From contig CAMFIB010000002.1 in the NCBI GenBank assembly GCA_945952465.1, forward strand, positions 62,001 to 126,000: a stretch of DNA of 64,000 nucleotides, read 5' to 3'. A program made the position numbers and the translations under genes. Position 1 is the first letter of the stretch, and each line of letters opens with the position of its first letter. A model generated the notes under the pieces. It searched no databases. It was not told the origin of the DNA and worked only from the letters and a program-made list of their open reading frames with translations. The DNA comes from an uncultured Pseudomonadota bacterium. GTDB taxonomy: Bacteria > Pseudomonadota > Gammaproteobacteria > Burkholderiales > Burkholderiaceae_C. Shown here one piece after another: positions 1 to 8,219 of this stretch.

Positions 1-6
1 GGCGCC

Positions 7-669
7 GTGGTGGCGCCGCGCCCGCGCGGCCGCCCGCGCAAGACGGCCGACGAGCTGGCCGACGGCAACCGCCGCCGCGAGCTGGTGGCCGCCGCCGGCC
101 GGCTGTTCCGCCAGCAGGGCTTCGACGCCACCAGCACCCGCGACATCGCCGCCGCCACCGGCATGCGCAGCGGCTCGCCGTTCTACCACTTCGACAGCAA
201 GCAGGCGCTGCTCGGCGCGGTGATGGCCGAGGGCATGGCCGCCGCCATCGCGCGCCAGGAGCAGGCGCTGCGCGAGGCCGGCTGCGATCTGATTGTGCTC
301 CTGAAAAAAGAGCATGAAATGCCCAATCCACGCCGACTTCTGGCCATTTTGGTTCGAAATCACTTCGACGTGCTGCTCGGGCCGGGGAGCGACTTCATTC
401 CGGTCATGCTGTACGAATGGCGCTCGCTCACCGACGCGCAGCGGGCCGACCTGGCGCGGCTGCAGCGCGACTACGAAGCGCCGTGGGTGCCGGTGCTGGC
501 CGCGCTGCAGCGTGCCGGCCAACTGCGGGGCGACGTGAAGCTGGCGCGGTTGATGATCTTCGGCGCGCTGAACTGGTCGGTGCAGTGGTACGACCCGGCG
601 CAGGGCGCCTCGCTCGCCGACCTGGCCGACGCCGCGCTGGCGCTGTTCGTGGCGCCGGACGCCGCGTGA
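7..669 (+). CDS. TetR/AcrR family transcriptional regulator
   Basis: A one-component repressor of about 220 residues. The N-terminal DNA-binding helix-turn-helix lies at about residues 25-70 (AGRLFRQQGF, TSTRDIAAATG, FYHFDSKQALL), and the rest is an all-helical ligand-binding domain. It probably controls the acyl-CoA carboxylase/dehydrogenase genes that start 65 bp downstream on the same strand; AtuR, regulator of acyclic terpene use in Pseudomonas, is also TetR-type, which fits but does not prove the same role. The GTG at 7 is the first start visible; the frame stays open to the window edge, so the true start could lie upstream. Residues about 95-118 are encoded by a family A repeat (292-356), visible as a patch of low G+C. 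The ligand is unknown. Confidence 0.9.
   Translation: MVAPRPRGRPRKTADELADGNRRRELVAAAGRLFRQQGFDATSTRDIAAATGMRSGSPFYHFDSKQALLGAVMAEGMAAAIARQEQALREAGCDLIVLLKKEHEMPNPRRLLAILVRNHFDVLLGPGSDFIPVMLYEWRSLTDAQRADLARLQRDYEAPWVPVLAALQRAGQLRGDVKLARLMIFGALNWSVQWYDPAQGASLADLADAALALFVAPDAA
292..356 (+). repeat. Family A interspersed repeat, copy 1 (in-frame inside TetR gene)
   Basis: AT-rich 65-bp segment, GCTCCTGAAAAAAGAGCATG followed by CCACGCCGACTTCTGGCC and a T-rich end. It aligns along its length with copies at 6264, 10201, 30325, 37773, 42322 and 46776. It is read in frame as part of the ligand-binding domain. Confidence 0.7.
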
Positions 670-734
670 GACGGCCGCGCATGAACCCCTCGCATCGCCT
701 GCGGCCGCGCGCCATGCGCCCAGGAGGCTGAGCC

Positions 735-2345
735 GTGCCGGTGTTCCAGAGCGCGTTCAGCCCGCAGGACGAAGCGGCCCGCCAGCGCCGCGAGGCCATG
801 CTGGCGCGCATCGCCGCATGGCGCGCGGTGGAGGCGCGTTCCGCCGCCGCGTCTGCCCGGGCCAAGCCGATGTTCGACAAGCGCGGCCAACTGCTGCCGC
901 GCGAACGCGTCGCGCTGCTGCTCGACGCGAACACGCCGTGGCTGCCGCTGTGCGGCATGGCCGGCTACGGGCAGGACACGCGGGAGCTGGCGGTGTCGGT
1001 GCCCGGCGGCGGTGTGATCGCCGGCATCGGCATCGTCAACGGCGTGCGCTGCATGGTGGTGGCGAGCGATTCCGGCATCGACGCCGGTGCCATCCAGGCG
1101 ATGGGGCTGGACAAGATCCTGCGGGTGCAGGAGATCGCGCTGCAGAACCGGCTGCCGTTCATCCATCTGGTCGAGAGCGCGGGCGCCAACCTGATGCGTT
1201 ACCGCGTGGAGGGCTTCGTGCACGGCGGCGCGCTGTTCCGCAACCTGGCGCGGCTGTCGGCCGCCGGGCTGCCGGTGGTCACGGTGCAGCACGGCTCCGG
1301 CACCGCGGGCGGCGCCTACATGCCGGGGCTGAGCGACGTGGTGGTGATGGTGCGCGGCCGCTCGCGCGCCTTCCTCGCTGGCCCGCCGCTGCTGAAGGCG
1401 GCCACCGGCGAGGTCGCGACCGAAGAGGAACTGGGCGGCGCCGAGATGCACTGCACCACCTCGGGCCTCGGTGAATACCTGGCCGAAGACGACCGCCACG
1501 CGCTCGGCATCGCCCGCGAGGTGGTCGCCGGTCTCGGCTGGGACCGCGCCACGCCCGCCACGGGCCGGCCCGCCGCCTTCGATGCCGACGAGCTGCTGGC
1601 GCTGATGCCGGCGAACCTGCGCGAGCCGGTCGACCTGCGCGAGGTCATGGGCCGCATCGCCGACGCCGGCGAGCTGCTCGAATTCAAGCCCGGCCACGGC
1701 GCGGCCACGCTGTGCGTGCAGGCGCGCGTCGGCGGCCATGCGGTGGGCTTCATCGGCAACAACGGCCCCATCGACGTGGCCGGCGCCAACAAGGCCACGC
1801 ACTTCATCCAGTGGCTGTGCCAGCTCGGCCAGCCCATCGTCTACCTGCAGAACACCACCGGCTACATGGTGGGCACGCAGAGCGAGCAGGCCGGCATGAT
1901 CAAGCACGGCAGCAAGATGATCCAGGCCGTGACCGGCGCCACGGTGCCGCAGATCACGCTGCAGGTGGGCGCGAGTTTCGGCGCCGGCAACTACGGCATG
2001 TGCGGCCGCGCGTTCGCGCCGCGCTTCCTGTTCAGCTGGCCCGGCGCCCGCACCGCGGTGATGGGCGGCGAACAGGCCGCCCGCACCATGCAGATCGTCA
2101 CCGAGGCCGCGCTCGCCCGCAAAGGCCAGACGCCGGATGCCGCGCAGATGCAGGCCCAGTTCGACACGACGGTGGCGCTGTTCGAAAGCCAGGCCGACGT
2201 CTTCCACACCAGCGGCCTGCTGCTCGACGACGGCATCATCGACCCGCGCGACACCCGGGCGGTGCTGATCGAATGCCTGGGCACCTGCGCGGATGCGGCC
2301 GCGCGCACGGTGCGGCCGCTGACCTTCGGCGTGGCCAGAATGTAG
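735..2345 (+). CDS. Acyl-CoA carboxylase beta (carboxyltransferase) subunit, geranyl-/methylcrotonyl-CoA type
   Basis: Transfers the carboxyl group from carboxybiotin to an acyl-CoA, working with the biotin-bearing alpha subunit at 4843-6777. The 536 residues match the usual length of MCC/GCC beta subunits. Both crotonase-like halves are present: an N-terminal half with GTAGGAYMPGLSD and FLAGPPLLKAATGE, and a C-terminal half with TTGYMVGTQSE, KHGSKMI and ASFGAGNYGMCGRAF. The opening (MPVFQS, GQLLPRERVALLLD) and the block VRGRSRAFLAGPP look more like AtuC (geranyl-CoA carboxylase) than LiuB, as does the TetR regulator, but substrate choice cannot be settled by eye. Gene order is TetR, this gene, a DNA repair gene, dehydrogenase, alpha subunit. 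Confidence 0.93.
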   Translation: MPVFQSAFSPQDEAARQRREAMLARIAAWRAVEARSAAASARAKPMFDKRGQLLPRERVALLLDANTPWLPLCGMAGYGQDTRELAVSVPGGGVIAGIGIVNGVRCMVVASDSGIDAGAIQAMGLDKILRVQEIALQNRLPFIHLVESAGANLMRYRVEGFVHGGALFRNLARLSAAGLPVVTVQHGSGTAGGAYMPGLSDVVVMVRGRSRAFLAGPPLLKAATGEVATEEELGGAEMHCTTSGLGEYLAEDDRHALGIAREVVAGLGWDRATPATGRPAAFDADELLALMPANLREPVDLREVMGRIADAGELLEFKPGHGAATLCVQARVGGHAVGFIGNNGPIDVAGANKATHFIQWLCQLGQPIVYLQNTTGYMVGTQSEQAGMIKHGSKMIQAVTGATVPQITLQVGASFGAGNYGMCGRAFAPRFLFSWPGARTAVMGGEQAARTMQIVTEAALARKGQTPDAAQMQAQFDTTVALFESQADVFHTSGLLLDDGIIDPRDTRAVLIECLGTCADAAARTVRPLTFGVARM

Positions 2346-2506
2346 GAAGCTGCGAACGGACCCGACATGCCCGCTCGTTCCCCCATTTCACGCCCACTCG
2401 TCGTTGTCAATGCTCGCCGTGGCGCCGGCCACGTCTCCGCTTTCCGCCTCGATTGGCCGCGAACTGGCGGCCCGCTCGGGCACGCCGAATCCATTCACAG
2501 CTTCCG

Positions 2507-3637
2507 ATGGCCGAATCGCTGAAACACCTGCTCCCGGCCGAGTCGGTGGCGCACCTCGCCGACGCGCTGCACCGCGTGTGGCCGCACTTCGACGTGCGCG
2601 CCTTCCAGGCCGCCGTGCGGCCGGGCTATGACGAGCTGGGCCTGATGGCGCGTGGCCAGCGCATCGCCGATCAGTTGCACGCCCATTTGCCGAAGGCCTA
2701 CCCGGAAGCGCTCGCCGCACTGGTCGCCGCGATGGGCCCGCCGGTACCGCTGGACGCCGCTGGCGAGCCGATGGCCGGCGAGCACCGCAGTGCCTTCTAC
2801 TACCTGCCGCACAGCCTGTTCATCGCCGCGCACGGGCTGGGCCACCTGAACGAATCGCTGGCCGCGCAGCACGCGCTCACGCAGCGCTTCACCGCCGAGT
2901 ACAGCATCCGCCCCTACCTGCAGCGGCACACCGCCGCCACGCTGAAGCGGCTGGCGGCGTGGGTGGAGGACGACAGCGCCCATGTGCGCCGGCTGGTGAG
3001 CGAGGGCACGCGGCCACGGCTGCCCTGGGCCGCGCGCCTGCCGGATTTCGTGGCCGACCCGTCGCCCGTTCTGCCGCTGCTGGAGCGCTTGAAAGACGAC
3101 CCGTCGAGCTATGTGCGCCGCTCGGTCGCCAACCATTTGAACGACATCGGCAAGGACCACCCCGCGCTGCTGGTCGAGGTGGCGCAACGCTGGCTGAACG
3201 GCGCGCCGCCGGCCCGCGAGCGGCTGGTGCGCCATGCGCTGCGCTCGGCGGTGAAGCGCGGCGAGGCGGGTGCGCTGGCGGTGCTCGGCGCCGGCCATGC
3301 CGTGGCGCTGGACGTGTCGGCGGTGGCGATCACGCCGGCGTCGCCGCGCATCGGCGGGTCGGTGCGCATCGTCTGCGAGCTGCACAACCGCACGCGCCAG
3401 CCGCAGCAGGTGCTGGCCGACCTGCGCGTGTTCTATGCCAAGGCCAACGGCGGCACCGGCGCCAAGGTGTTCAAGCTGAAGACGCTGGACATCGCCGCCG
3501 GCGCCAGCGCCGCGCTGGGCAAGACGCTGTCGCTCGCGCAGATGACAACCCGCGTGCACCACCCCGGTGTGCACCGTGTGGAGCTGTTGCTGAACGGCCG
3601 CGCCACGCCGCTCGGCGAATTCACGCTGACGTTCTAG
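2507..3637 (+). CDS. DNA alkylation repair protein (AlkD-like, HEAT-repeat family)
   Basis: The protein has 376 residues and is built of helical repeats. The pieces YVRRSVANHLNDIGKDHP and RERLVRHALRSAVKRGEAG are typical of the bacterial DNA alkylation repair family related to AlkC/AlkD, which removes N-alkylated bases without base flipping. An extra C-terminal beta-rich segment (about residues 275-376, SPRIGGSVRIVCELHNR to PLGEFTLTF) is common in the AlkC-like branch. The ATG at 2507 is preferred because the similarity begins there; longer upstream readings overlap the carboxylase in another frame. It sits between carboxylase beta and the acyl-CoA dehydrogenase on the same strand and ends 15 bp before the latter, so it is probably co-transcribed, yet it has no obvious metabolic link to them. 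Confidence 0.88.
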   Translation: MAESLKHLLPAESVAHLADALHRVWPHFDVRAFQAAVRPGYDELGLMARGQRIADQLHAHLPKAYPEALAALVAAMGPPVPLDAAGEPMAGEHRSAFYYLPHSLFIAAHGLGHLNESLAAQHALTQRFTAEYSIRPYLQRHTAATLKRLAAWVEDDSAHVRRLVSEGTRPRLPWAARLPDFVADPSPVLPLLERLKDDPSSYVRRSVANHLNDIGKDHPALLVEVAQRWLNGAPPARERLVRHALRSAVKRGEAGALAVLGAGHAVALDVSAVAITPASPRIGGSVRIVCELHNRTRQPQQVLADLRVFYAKANGGTGAKVFKLKTLDIAAGASAALGKTLSLAQMTTRVHHPGVHRVELLLNGRATPLGEFTLTF

Positions 3638-3652
3638 CCGGAGACCCCGCCC

Positions 3653-4846
3653 ATGCAGTTCACCCACGAACATCTCGAGGTGCAGAAGACGCTGAAGCGC
3701 TTTATTGACGCCGAGATCAACCCGCACGTCGACGAATGGGAAGCGGCCGAGATGATGCCGCTGCACCACCTCTTCAAACGCCTGGGCGACCTCGGCCTGC
3801 TGGGCCTGACCAAGCCCGCCGAATACGGCGGCTCGGGGCTGGACTATTCGTATGCGCTGGCGATGACCGAGACGCTGGGCCACATCCACTGCGGCGGCGT
3901 GCCGATGGCGATCGGCGTGCAGACCGACATGTGCACGCCCGCGCTGGCCCGCTTCGGCAGCGACGAACTGCGCCGCGAGTTCCTCACCGACGCGATTGCC
4001 GGGAACACGGTGGGCTGCATCGGCGTGAGCGAGCCGGGTGCGGGCAGCGACGTGTCGGGCATCAAGAGCGTGGCGCGCAAGGACGGCGACGACTACGTGA
4101 TCACCGGCCAGAAGATGTGGATCACCAACAGCCTGCAGGCCGACTGGATGTGCATGCTGGTGAACACGGGCGGAGGCCCGAGCGGAGCGGGCAACAACCC
4201 TCACAAGAACAAGAGCCTGGTGATGGTGCCGATGCGCGAGAACGGCAGGCTGCGCCCCGGCATCGAGGTGGCGCAGAAGATCCGCAAGATCGGCATGCAC
4301 GCCAGCGACACCGGCCTGATCTACTTCGACGAGGTGCGCGTGCCGCAGCGCTACCGCATCGGTGCCGAAGGCGCCGGCTTCGTCTACCAGATGCAGCAGT
4401 TCCAGGAGGAGCGGCTGTGGTGCGCGGCGAGCTGCATCCAGAGCCTGAGCAACTGCATCGAGTGGACCATCGAGTGGGCGCAGCAGCGCAAGCTGTTCGG
4501 CACCGCGCTGGCCGACCAGCAGTGGGTGCAGTTCAAGCTGGCCGAGGCCAAGACCGAGGTTGAGAGCCTGCGCGCGCTCACCTACCGCGCCTGCGAACTC
4601 TACGTGGCCGGGCAGGACGTGACCGAACTCGCCTCCATGGCCAAGCTCAAGGCCGGCCGGCTCAACCGCCTCGTGCCCGACACCTGTTTGCAGTTCTGGG
4701 GCGGCATGGGCTTCACGCTGGAGAACAAGGTTTCGCGCATGTTCCGCGACGGCCGGCTGGCGTCCATCGGCGGCGGCGCCGACGAGGTGATGCTGCAGAT
4801 CCTGTCGCGCATCATGGGCATCGCCAAGCGCCCCACGCCGCCATGA
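3653..4846 (+). CDS. Acyl-CoA dehydrogenase (citronellyl-/isovaleryl-CoA dehydrogenase-like)
   Basis: FAD-dependent alpha,beta-desaturation of an acyl-CoA, passing electrons to ETF. The length of 397 residues is usual. The order is an N-terminal helical domain, the middle beta domain with GCIGVSEPGAGSDVSG and KMWITNSLQADW, and a C-terminal helical domain with QFWGGMGFTLENKVSRMFRD. The start MQFTHEHLEVQKTLKRFI and FDEVRVPQRYRIG resemble AtuD-type enzymes, which produce the substrate for a geranyl-CoA-type carboxylase. A short insert, GGGPSGAGNNPHKN (about residues 174-187), lies in the beta domain. The stop overlaps the start of the next gene by four bases (ATGA), so translational coupling with the carboxylase alpha subunit is likely. 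Confidence 0.93.
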   Translation: MQFTHEHLEVQKTLKRFIDAEINPHVDEWEAAEMMPLHHLFKRLGDLGLLGLTKPAEYGGSGLDYSYALAMTETLGHIHCGGVPMAIGVQTDMCTPALARFGSDELRREFLTDAIAGNTVGCIGVSEPGAGSDVSGIKSVARKDGDDYVITGQKMWITNSLQADWMCMLVNTGGGPSGAGNNPHKNKSLVMVPMRENGRLRPGIEVAQKIRKIGMHASDTGLIYFDEVRVPQRYRIGAEGAGFVYQMQQFQEERLWCAASCIQSLSNCIEWTIEWAQQRKLFGTALADQQWVQFKLAEAKTEVESLRALTYRACELYVAGQDVTELASMAKLKAGRLNRLVPDTCLQFWGGMGFTLENKVSRMFRDGRLASIGGGADEVMLQILSRIMGIAKRPTPP

Positions 4847-6777
4847 AACGGCTGCTGGTTGCGAACCGGGGCGAGATCGCACGGCGCGTCATCCGCACCG
4901 CGCAGGCCATGGGCATCTCCACCGTCGCGGTGTATTCGGATGCCGACCGCAACGCGCTGCATGTGCGCGAGGCCACCACAGCCGTTGCGCTGGGCGGTAC
5001 CGCGTCGGCCGACAGCTACCTGCGCATCGACAAACTCATCGCCGCAGCCCTCACCAGCGGTGCCGACGCGGTGCACCCGGGCTACGGTTTCCTCAGCGAG
5101 AACGCCGACTTCGCGCAGGCGGTGCTGGACGCGGGCCTGGTCTGGGTTGGCCCGCCGCCCGCCGCCATCCGTGCGCTCGGCAGCAAACGCGCGGCCAAGC
5201 AGCTTGCCCTGGCGCACGGCGTGCCGGTGCTGCCCGGCTACCAGGGCGACGACCAGCGCGACGAGCGCTTCGTGCAAGAGGCGGCGGCGATCGGCTATCC
5301 GGTCATGGTCAAGGCCAGCGCCGGTGGCGGCGGCCGTGGCATGCGGCTGGTGCACGAGGCCGCGCAACTGCCGGCCGCGCTGGCCAGCGCCCGCTCGGAG
5401 GCGGTGGCGGCGTTCGGCAGCGGCGAACTGCTGATCGAGCGTGCGCTGCTGGACCCGCGCCACGTCGAGGTGCAGATTTTTGCGGACGCGCACGGGCATT
5501 GCGTGCACCTCGGCGAGCGCGACTGTTCGGTGCAACGCCGGCATCAGAAGATCATCGAGGAAGCGCCCGGCCCCGCCGTGGGCCCGGCGCTGCGCGAACG
5601 GCTCGGTGCCTGCGCGGTGGCGCTGGCGCAGGCCGCGGGTTATGTGGGGGCGGGGACGGTGGAGTTTCTGCTGGAGGGTGACAAGGGCCGCCGCGTCGGG
5701 CCGCCCCAAGCAAGGCCGGCCCCCTGGGGGGGCAGCGAACCACGCGAAGCGGGGAGCGTGGGGGCTTTTTACTTGATGGAGATGAACACGCGGTTGCAGG
5801 TGGAGCATCCGGTGACGGAGATGATCACCGGGCTGGATCTCGTGGAATGGCAACTGCGCGTGGCGCGCGGCGAGGCGTTGCCGCTGGCGCAAGACGGCAT
5901 CCGTTTCAGCGGCCACGCGATCGAAGTCCGCCTGTGCGCCGAAGACGAATCCTTCACGCCGCACACCGGCCGCGTGGAGCGTTTCGATCCGCCTTCGGCA
6001 TGCGAGGGCCTGCGGTTCGACCACGCGATAGAAACCGGCCTCGTCGTCTCGCCGCACTACGACGCGATGCTGGGCAAGCTGATCGCCCATGCGCCCACGC
6101 GTGAGGCCGCCATCGACAGCCTCGCCGCCGCGCTCGACCGCCTGGTGCTGCTCGGCCTGCCGAGCAACCGCGCGCTGCTCGCCGCCGTGCTGCGCCACCC
6201 GGCCTTTCGCGCGGGCGACGCCACCATCGGCTTCATGGGCGAACATGGCGACGCCATTCGGGAGTTGCTCCTGAAAAGAGAGCTGAAAAGCGCCATCCGG
6301 TGCTGGCTTGAGGCCGTTTTGATGCCGAATTCTGCTCCCACGGCGCTGCCGTTCCCCGTGCCACGCCCGGCGCGGCTGCGGCATCGCGGCCGGGTACACG
6401 ACGTGGCCGCCAGCCCGGGTGAATCCAGCGCCGGCCTCGTGGCGGCCCGCCTGCCCGACGGCCGCGTCCACCTGCTGCACGACGGGGTCGACGCCATCGT
6501 GGCCGACGCCTCTTACGACCCACCGGAAACCACGGGCGGCGGCGCGGGCGCCGACCTGCTGCGTGCGCCCTTCAACGGCAAGGTCATCGGCCTGCCGGTC
6601 GCGGTGGGGCATCGGGTGCTGCGCGGCCAGCCGCTGGTGGTGGTGGAGTCGATGAAGCTGGAGCACCAGCTCGCCGCGCCGCGAGACGCCACGGTGGCGG
6701 CGGTGGAGGTGGCGGCCGGCCAGCAGGTCGCGCCCGGCCAGCCGCTGCTGCGCTTCACACCGCAGGCCGCCGCATGA
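4843..6777 (+). CDS. Acyl-CoA carboxylase alpha subunit (biotin carboxylase plus biotin carrier domain)
   Basis: ATP-dependent carboxylation of its own biotin, donated to the beta subunit at 735-2345. The biotin carboxylase domain covers about residues 1-475: KRLLVANRGEIARRVIR, HPGYGFLSENADFA, the glycine-rich ATP loop KASAGGGGRGMR, and EMNTRLQVEHPVTE. The biotinyl domain is at the C-terminus, with the lysine in VESMKLEHQL. Two features are odd. Residues about 282-308, immediately before the active-site strand FYLMEMN, are an extra Gly/Pro/Arg-rich loop encoded by a family B palindromic repeat (5686-5766). Residues about 474-497, in the linker before the biotinyl domain, are encoded by a family A repeat (6264-6330). 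The frame is intact across both. AtuF or LiuD are the nearest family names; substrate is unproven. Confidence 0.93.
   Translation: MKRLLVANRGEIARRVIRTAQAMGISTVAVYSDADRNALHVREATTAVALGGTASADSYLRIDKLIAAALTSGADAVHPGYGFLSENADFAQAVLDAGLVWVGPPPAAIRALGSKRAAKQLALAHGVPVLPGYQGDDQRDERFVQEAAAIGYPVMVKASAGGGGRGMRLVHEAAQLPAALASARSEAVAAFGSGELLIERALLDPRHVEVQIFADAHGHCVHLGERDCSVQRRHQKIIEEAPGPAVGPALRERLGACAVALAQAAGYVGAGTVEFLLEGDKGRRVGPPQARPAPWGGSEPREAGSVGAFYLMEMNTRLQVEHPVTEMITGLDLVEWQLRVARGEALPLAQDGIRFSGHAIEVRLCAEDESFTPHTGRVERFDPPSACEGLRFDHAIETGLVVSPHYDAMLGKLIAHAPTREAAIDSLAAALDRLVLLGLPSNRALLAAVLRHPAFRAGDATIGFMGEHGDAIRELLLKRELKSAIRCWLEAVLMPNSAPTALPFPVPRPARLRHRGRVHDVAASPGESSAGLVAARLPDGRVHLLHDGVDAIVADASYDPPETTGGGAGADLLRAPFNGKVIGLPVAVGHRVLRGQPLVVVESMKLEHQLAAPRDATVAAVEVAAGQQVAPGQPLLRFTPQAAA
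5686..5766 (+). repeat. Family B palindromic repeat, copy 1 (in-frame inside biotin carboxylase domain)
   Basis: Contains GGCCCCCTGGGGGGGCAGCG followed by AACCACGCGAAGCGGGGAGC and GTGGGGGCT, matching copies at 29966-30036 and, inverted, 21369-21436. An inner palindrome of C and G runs sits inside an outer, less perfect one. The reading frame passes through and adds about 27 residues not expected in the family. Confidence 0.8.
6264..6330 (+). repeat. Family A interspersed repeat, copy 2 (in-frame inside carboxylase alpha gene)
   Basis: GCTCCTGAAAAGAGAGCTG, then a GC-richer middle, then GCTGGCTTGAGGCCGTTTTG. It aligns end to end with the copy in the TetR gene and with the one at 37773-37838. 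It encodes the linker between the biotin carboxylase and biotinyl domains. Confidence 0.75.
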
Positions 6778-7337
6778 GTGCCCGCCGTGCATCTGACCCC
6801 CAACGCCATTCCCCTGCGTATCCTGACCCCATGACAAGCCGCTCACTGCTCCCCGCCGCCGACGAGACCACGCCCGACGTGGCGTTCGAACCCGAATTCA
6901 TCGCGCGCGTGCGCCACATGTTCGAGGAGGAGGTGCTTTTCAACAAGACGCTCGGCCTCACGCTGACCGGCTTTCGGCCGGAGGAGGTGACGGCGAGCAT
7001 CCGGATGCGGCCGGCGCTGGTGGGCAACTTCGCGCACAACCGCATGCACGGCGGCGTGACCAGCAGTTGCCTGGACGTGGCGGGCGGCTTCGCGGTGATG
7101 GCGGCGGTCTTCGCCCGCCACATGGACGAGCCCATGGCCGAGCGGCTGAAGCGCTTCGGCAAGCTCGGCACCATCGACCTGCGCATCGACTACCTGCGGC
7201 CGGTGCAGGGCGAGCGCTTCGACATCGCCGCGCGGGTGCTGCGCCTGGGCTCGCGCGTGGCCAACACGGTGATGGAGTTCCGCGGCGCAGACGGCAAGCT
7301 GCTGTCCACCGGCGCGGCGGCGTACATCGTTTCCTGA
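6774..7337 (+). CDS. PaaI/hotdog-fold acyl-CoA thioesterase
   Basis: Predicted hydrolase of acyl-CoA thioesters. The hotdog core spans about residues 60-187, with NRMHGGVTSSCLDVAGGFA (the HGG motif at the start of the central helix) and a C-terminal strand DGKLLSTGAAAYIVS. The ATG at 6774 overlaps the stop of the carboxylase alpha gene (ATGA). An ATG at 6831 (MTSRSLLP) would give a 168-residue protein nearer the family norm, and the extra 19 residues look unstructured, so either start is possible. Its position in the operon suggests release of free CoA or removal of dead-end acyl-CoAs in the same pathway. Confidence 0.85.
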   Translation: MSARRASDPQRHSPAYPDPMTSRSLLPAADETTPDVAFEPEFIARVRHMFEEEVLFNKTLGLTLTGFRPEEVTASIRMRPALVGNFAHNRMHGGVTSSCLDVAGGFAVMAAVFARHMDEPMAERLKRFGKLGTIDLRIDYLRPVQGERFDIAARVLRLGSRVANTVMEFRGADGKLLSTGAAAYIVS

Positions 7338-7355
7338 GCGGGCACTGGAGGCACC

Positions 7356-8219
7356 ATGAGCGACAAAGCCGTCATCACCTGCGCCATCACCGGCGTGCTG
7401 ACCGACCCCGGCCAGCACCACGTGCCGGTTACGCCCGAGCAGCTCGCCGCCGAGGCCCGCCGCGCCATGGACGCCGGCGCGGCGGTCGTGCATGTGCATT
7501 TCCGCGACCAGCGGCCCGGCAAGGGCCACCTGCCGAGCTGGGACCCGGTGGTGGCCAAGGCCTGCGTGGACGCGATGCGCGCCGCCTGCCCCGGCCTCAT
7601 CGTGAACCAGACCACCGGCGTCGTCGGCCCCGGCGTTCAAGGCCCGCTCGATTGCCTGCGCGCCACGCGGCCCGAAATGGCCGCCTGCAACGCCGGCTCG
7701 CTCAACTACCTGAAGGTGCGCGGCAACGGCCAGTGGGCCTGGCCGCCGATGCTGTTCGACAACCCGCCCGCCAAGGTGCAGGCCTTCCTCGACGTGATGG
7801 CCGAGACCGGCACGCTGCCCGAGTTCGAATGCTTCGACGTCGGCATCGTGCGCTGCGTGGAGATGTACCTGCGGACCGGCATGTACACCGGCCCGCTGGA
7901 AATCAACTTCGTGATGGGCGTCGCCTCGGGCATGCCAGCCGACCCCGACCTGCTGCCCATCCTGCTGAAGCTCAAGCCCGAAAAGGCCCACTGGCAGACC
8001 ACGCTGATCGGCCGGCAGGAGATCTGGCCCACGCACCGCCGCACGGCGGAATTGGGCGGCCATTTGCGCAGCGGGCTGGAAGACACCTTCTACCTGCCGG
8101 GTGGCGAGAAGGTCACGTCGAACGCGCCGCTCATCGAGCAACTCGCCCGCTGCGCGCGCGAGGCCGGCCGCGAGGTGGCCAGCCCGGCCGAGGCGCGGGC
8201 GCTGCTTCAGCTCGCCTGA
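7356..8219 (+). CDS. BKACE family beta-keto acid cleavage enzyme
   Basis: A 287-residue protein of the 3-keto-5-aminohexanoate cleavage (Kce, formerly DUF849) family: Zn-dependent TIM-barrel enzymes that condense a beta-keto acid with acetyl-CoA to give acetoacetate and a new acyl-CoA. Visible family marks are AVITCAITGVLT at the N-terminus, HVHFRD (metal-binding histidines), IVNQTTGVVGPG, and the C-terminal GLEDTFYLPGGEKVTSNAPLIEQ. It lies 18 bp after the thioesterase and is the last plus-strand gene of the operon. The keto acid handled is unknown. The 3' end overlaps the convergent NifQ-like gene by 13 bp. Confidence 0.88.
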   Translation: MSDKAVITCAITGVLTDPGQHHVPVTPEQLAAEARRAMDAGAAVVHVHFRDQRPGKGHLPSWDPVVAKACVDAMRAACPGLIVNQTTGVVGPGVQGPLDCLRATRPEMAACNAGSLNYLKVRGNGQWAWPPMLFDNPPAKVQAFLDVMAETGTLPEFECFDVGIVRCVEMYLRTGMYTGPLEINFVMGVASGMPADPDLLPILLKLKPEKAHWQTTLIGRQEIWPTHRRTAELGGHLRSGLEDTFYLPGGEKVTSNAPLIEQLARCAREAGREVASPAEARALLQLA

